In this document: piece by piece, positions 22,420 through 24,551 of the stretch
Numbering within the stretch: position 1 is the first letter of the stretch
How the letters are laid out: each line of letters starts with the position of its first letter
Source: a virus
Direction: 5' to 3' (one strand)
Virus record (IMG/VR): IMGVR_UViG_3300023054_000025
Coordinates: 1 to 24,551 of that record
DNA: 24,551 bases
Notes under the pieces: model-generated
Seen by the model: only the letters and a program-made list of their open reading frames with translations
Databases searched by the model: none
What the model was told of the DNA's origin: nothing
Made by a program: the position numbers and the translations under genes

Positions 22420-23941
22420 TGATTTCGCCTAATAAAATAAATTTTGGGAAGTTATCAGCATAGTCGCTAATATACTTCTCTCGCCTCTCGTCTGTTGGCA
22501 TCTTGCTTATGATATTATCATAAAATTTATCAGACCTTAACCTTGCTTCTGAATATCCAGAATCTTGTAGCATCTGACAATAATCCTCAAAGTTCCTTTG
22601 ATAAAACTCTTTTATTTTATCTAGCCTTTGCTCCTTACTAACCATAGTAACAAGCTTTTTATACTTTTCGTCAAGAGAGTAAAGTATTACTGACTTAGCC
22701 TCTGGCTTCTTAACATCTTTTGTAGGAGCTACATCTGCCTGAGTATTAGCGCTCTGTTGTGGACTAGTAGGGACAGCGTAAACATCTCCTCCCTCTCTCT
22801 TATTTTCATTTAACTGCTTTCTGATTTCATTAGGACTATAAACAGCGCTCCTGATATAAATCTCGTCTCTTTCTGCTTTTGATTTTGGATCTCCTCTTAG
22901 TAATGATTCAATCTTAAACTCAACATAAACTTCCTCTTTCCCTGAGGCTGTGAAAATATACATGTTTATAGCTTCCTCAATCTTATTTAAGAGAGGATTT
23001 AAGACATAATTTACATACTGCCTATCTAAAACATCACTATTTCCAACTGTAACATTAACCAAGTGACCTATCATGTGAGGAGGCGCTCTAAATATTCTGG
23101 CCATATTCTCTACATCTAGCTTTCTATTCTCAATAAACTGAGCATCTTGAGGACTAAATTGTATCGGAGTAAAGGTCATACCTCCTTCTAATACTGCTAC
23201 CTCTTTCTCTCCTGAGGCTGAACCATGAGACTCCTTCCATCTTTTTTTAATTTCCTTTGCCTTCTCCTCTCCTATTTTTGTTGGATAAGTAATAACCCCG
23301 GAAGGAGTAGCATCTCCCGCCATTGTTCTAGCTGCATAAGCTTCTGTCTCTAAAGCCTGAGCAAAAGCATCTCTAAGCTCTGTCATTAAAGGAGTTCCTA
23401 TAATACCATCTCTAGAATTAATTTTAATGTGAATAATCTCATCACTACTTAAATAAACTTCCTTTTTCCCTACCTGAGCAGAAGGATTATCATAAAAATA
23501 ATCTATTTTTCTTGTTTTAGAGTCAAAAGAATATTTAACCCTACTAGGACTGAGAGGTATTAACTCCTTAATTTTTCCTGTTTTGTTTTTTACTACCCAA
23601 ATATAGGCATTTGAAACAATCATTAAATGATTAATTAATAACTCTTTGAAGTCTGAGGGAGTCTGATAATTATTAGGCTTAAGTTTTAATAGCGAATAAA
23701 GCTCATGTGACTTAGCTCTCTCTCTGTTATTATCAGAGTCTGATTGATAAGTGATTAAAGGGAGTACTCCACAAGTCTCTTTTAATAACCTGATACAAGC
23801 ATTAACTGCAGGAAGCCCTACTATTGTCCTACTGTTGACTTCCTGACTAGAATATTTAGGCTTACTGCTGAATAGAGATTGAATATAACCAGAGGTAGAG
23901 TCTCTATTTTCTCTGTTCTTTAAAAAATTAAATAGCTTCAT
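22394..23941 (-). CDS. Portal protein (HK97 gp3 type)
   Basis: A 515-aa portal that forms the dodecameric DNA gate. Recognisable parts are VGLPAVNACIRLLKETCGVL-PLITY near 40-65, KLKPNNYQTPSDFKELLINH, ELIPLSPSRVKYSFD, and MARIFRAPPHMIGHLVN around residue 285. The canonical family core ends near residue 385. Another about 130 residues follow: a Pro/Gln/Ala linker and a helical, charged tail (EKYKKLVTMVSKEQRLDKIK ...) that could contact the connector or packaged DNA. ATG 23941 lies six bases after the terminase stop. Confidence 0.93.
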   Translation of the reverse strand: MKLFNFLKNRENRDSTSGYIQSLFSSKPKYSSQEVNSRTIVGLPAVNACIRLLKETCGVLPLITYQSDSDNNRERAKSHELYSLLKLKPNNYQTPSDFKELLINHLMIVSNAYIWVVKNKTGKIKELIPLSPSRVKYSFDSKTRKIDYFYDNPSAQVGKKEVYLSSDEIIHIKINSRDGIIGTPLMTELRDAFAQALETEAYAARTMAGDATPSGVITYPTKIGEEKAKEIKKRWKESHGSASGEKEVAVLEGGMTFTPIQFSPQDAQFIENRKLDVENMARIFRAPPHMIGHLVNVTVGNSDVLDRQYVNYVLNPLLNKIEEAINMYIFTASGKEEVYVEFKIESLLRGDPKSKAERDEIYIRSAVYSPNEIRKQLNENKREGGDVYAVPTSPQQSANTQADVAPTKDVKKPEAKSVILYSLDEKYKKLVTMVSKEQRLDKIKEFYQRNFEDYCQMLQDSGYSEARLRSDKFYDNIISKMPTDERREKYISDYADNFPKFILLGEINEDQKARE

Positions 23942-23946
23942 TATTT

Positions 23947-24551
23947 CTAGTATATTGTAAAATCTGCACTCTGCTCTCCTGCCATCTTCGCTCTATATAG
24001 AGCCATAATCATTGCAACAACTCCATCAATCCTTTTTTTACTTCTCTTTTTACTTGGCTTGATATTGTCTGCTGGGTCTTTATCAATAGCAACATTTCCT
24101 ATCTGCCAATTAATAACAGGATTATCATTATGCTTGAGTTTACAACTCAATAAACTATTTTGAAACTCCTTACTTGCAGGAGACATACTCGCAAAGCCTT
24201 GACCCATTAGCAATACCTCAAAGCCCTTTGCCTCTAAGTCCTGAGCAAATTGAGTAGCGTTCCATCTATCAATAGCTATTTGTCTGATATTAAATATCTT
24301 TGAAAGCTCATCTATAAAAGCTAATATTTGCCGATAGTCTATTACAGCTCCACTACATTTATAAATAAATCCCTTATTTACCCATCCCTGATAATTGACC
24401 CCATCCTCAAACCTGTTGGTAATTCTAGCCTCTGGTAACCAATGCCAAGACAAGACTCGATACTCCTCATCTCCCATAGGAAAGGCTAAGGACAATGCTG
24501 ATATATCTGTTGTACTTGATAAGTCGACTCCTCCGTAACACTCTCTATTAT
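23947..24551 (-). CDS. Terminase large subunit, C-terminal part (partial at right edge)
   Basis: The frame is open up to the window edge, so the ATPase half is outside. The visible 200 or so residues are the RNase-H-like nuclease that cuts concatemers during packaging. CYGGVDLSSTTDISALSLAF at the edge contains the first metal-binding Asp. The end has QIGNVAIDKDPADNIKPSK-KRSKKRIDGVVAMIMALYRA, with the second conserved Asp in RIDG. An internal TTG at 24495 is not the real start because the nuclease motif lies upstream of it. This is the HK97/Terminase_1-type large subunit. Confidence 0.93.
   Translation of the reverse strand, partial: NRECYGGVDLSSTTDISALSLAFPMGDEEYRVLSWHWLPEARITNRFEDGVNYQGWVNKGFIYKCSGAVIDYRQILAFIDELSKIFNIRQIAIDRWNATQFAQDLEAKGFEVLLMGQGFASMSPASKEFQNSLLSCKLKHNDNPVINWQIGNVAIDKDPADNIKPSKKRSKKRIDGVVAMIMALYRAKMAGEQSADFTIY

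Noticed and set aside
23947-24495. Terminase starting at TTG 24495
   Set aside because: The frame continues upstream to the window edge and includes the nuclease motif GGVDLSSTTD, so the TTG is internal.
1-24551. CRISPR array, tRNA genes, insertion sequence or attachment site
   Set aside because: I saw no spaced repeat series, no cloverleaf-like gene with CCA end, no transposase and no integrase-linked core; the only notable direct repeat is the 37-bp pair.

Overview
The window is one continuous piece of a tailed double-stranded DNA phage or prophage, a siphovirus with HK97-type head genes. Every gene I can support lies on the minus strand, so transcription runs from the right edge to the left edge across all 24.5 kb. 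The DNA is AT-rich and the coding strand is purine-rich. The head and tail proteins, the T4-type lysozyme, the lambda-type exonuclease and the Sec signal peptides suggest a phage of a Gram-negative, probably proteobacterial host. I cannot name the host. No integrase, repressor or tRNA is visible, so lytic or temperate lifestyle is undecided.

Layout in order of transcription (right to left). 24551-18488 is the head and neck module: the C-terminal part of the large terminase (open at the window edge), portal, prohead protease, major capsid protein, a small unknown protein, gp6-like connector, head closure, gp10-like protein and tail terminator. 18470-8078 is the tail module: tail tube, a tail assembly chaperone pair joined by a -1 programmed frameshift at a run of nine A, a 1207-aa tape measure, two tail-tip proteins, a 1035-aa J-like receptor/hub protein with fibronectin-type repeats, a collar-domain fibre with seven HxH motifs, and an unknown protein placed like a fibre chaperone. 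8063-6347 holds a PAS-domain protein, a coiled-coil membrane protein, a T4-type lysozyme, a small ORF and a two-helix holin candidate. 6341-4726 holds two translationally coupled Sec-secreted proteins, the second a right-handed beta-helix protein in a CpG-richer patch; these look like cargo rather than virion parts.

Left of a 115-bp non-coding gap (4392-4506, with a candidate extended -10 promoter) comes an accessory and recombination module: a DUF932-type gene with its middle deleted, several very small ORFs including membrane proteins, a DUF1351-like coiled-coil protein with three internal repeats, two small unknown proteins, a YqaJ/lambda-type exonuclease, and small phage proteins. The last of these runs off the left edge.

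The observations I find most worth following up are the stand-alone PAS protein beside the lysis genes, the secreted beta-helix pair, the near absence of GATC sites (about five in the window), the deletion-scarred DUF932 gene, and a perfect 37-bp repeat that carries a complete stop/ribosome-site/start junction. The rest is a fairly conventional siphovirus late region.
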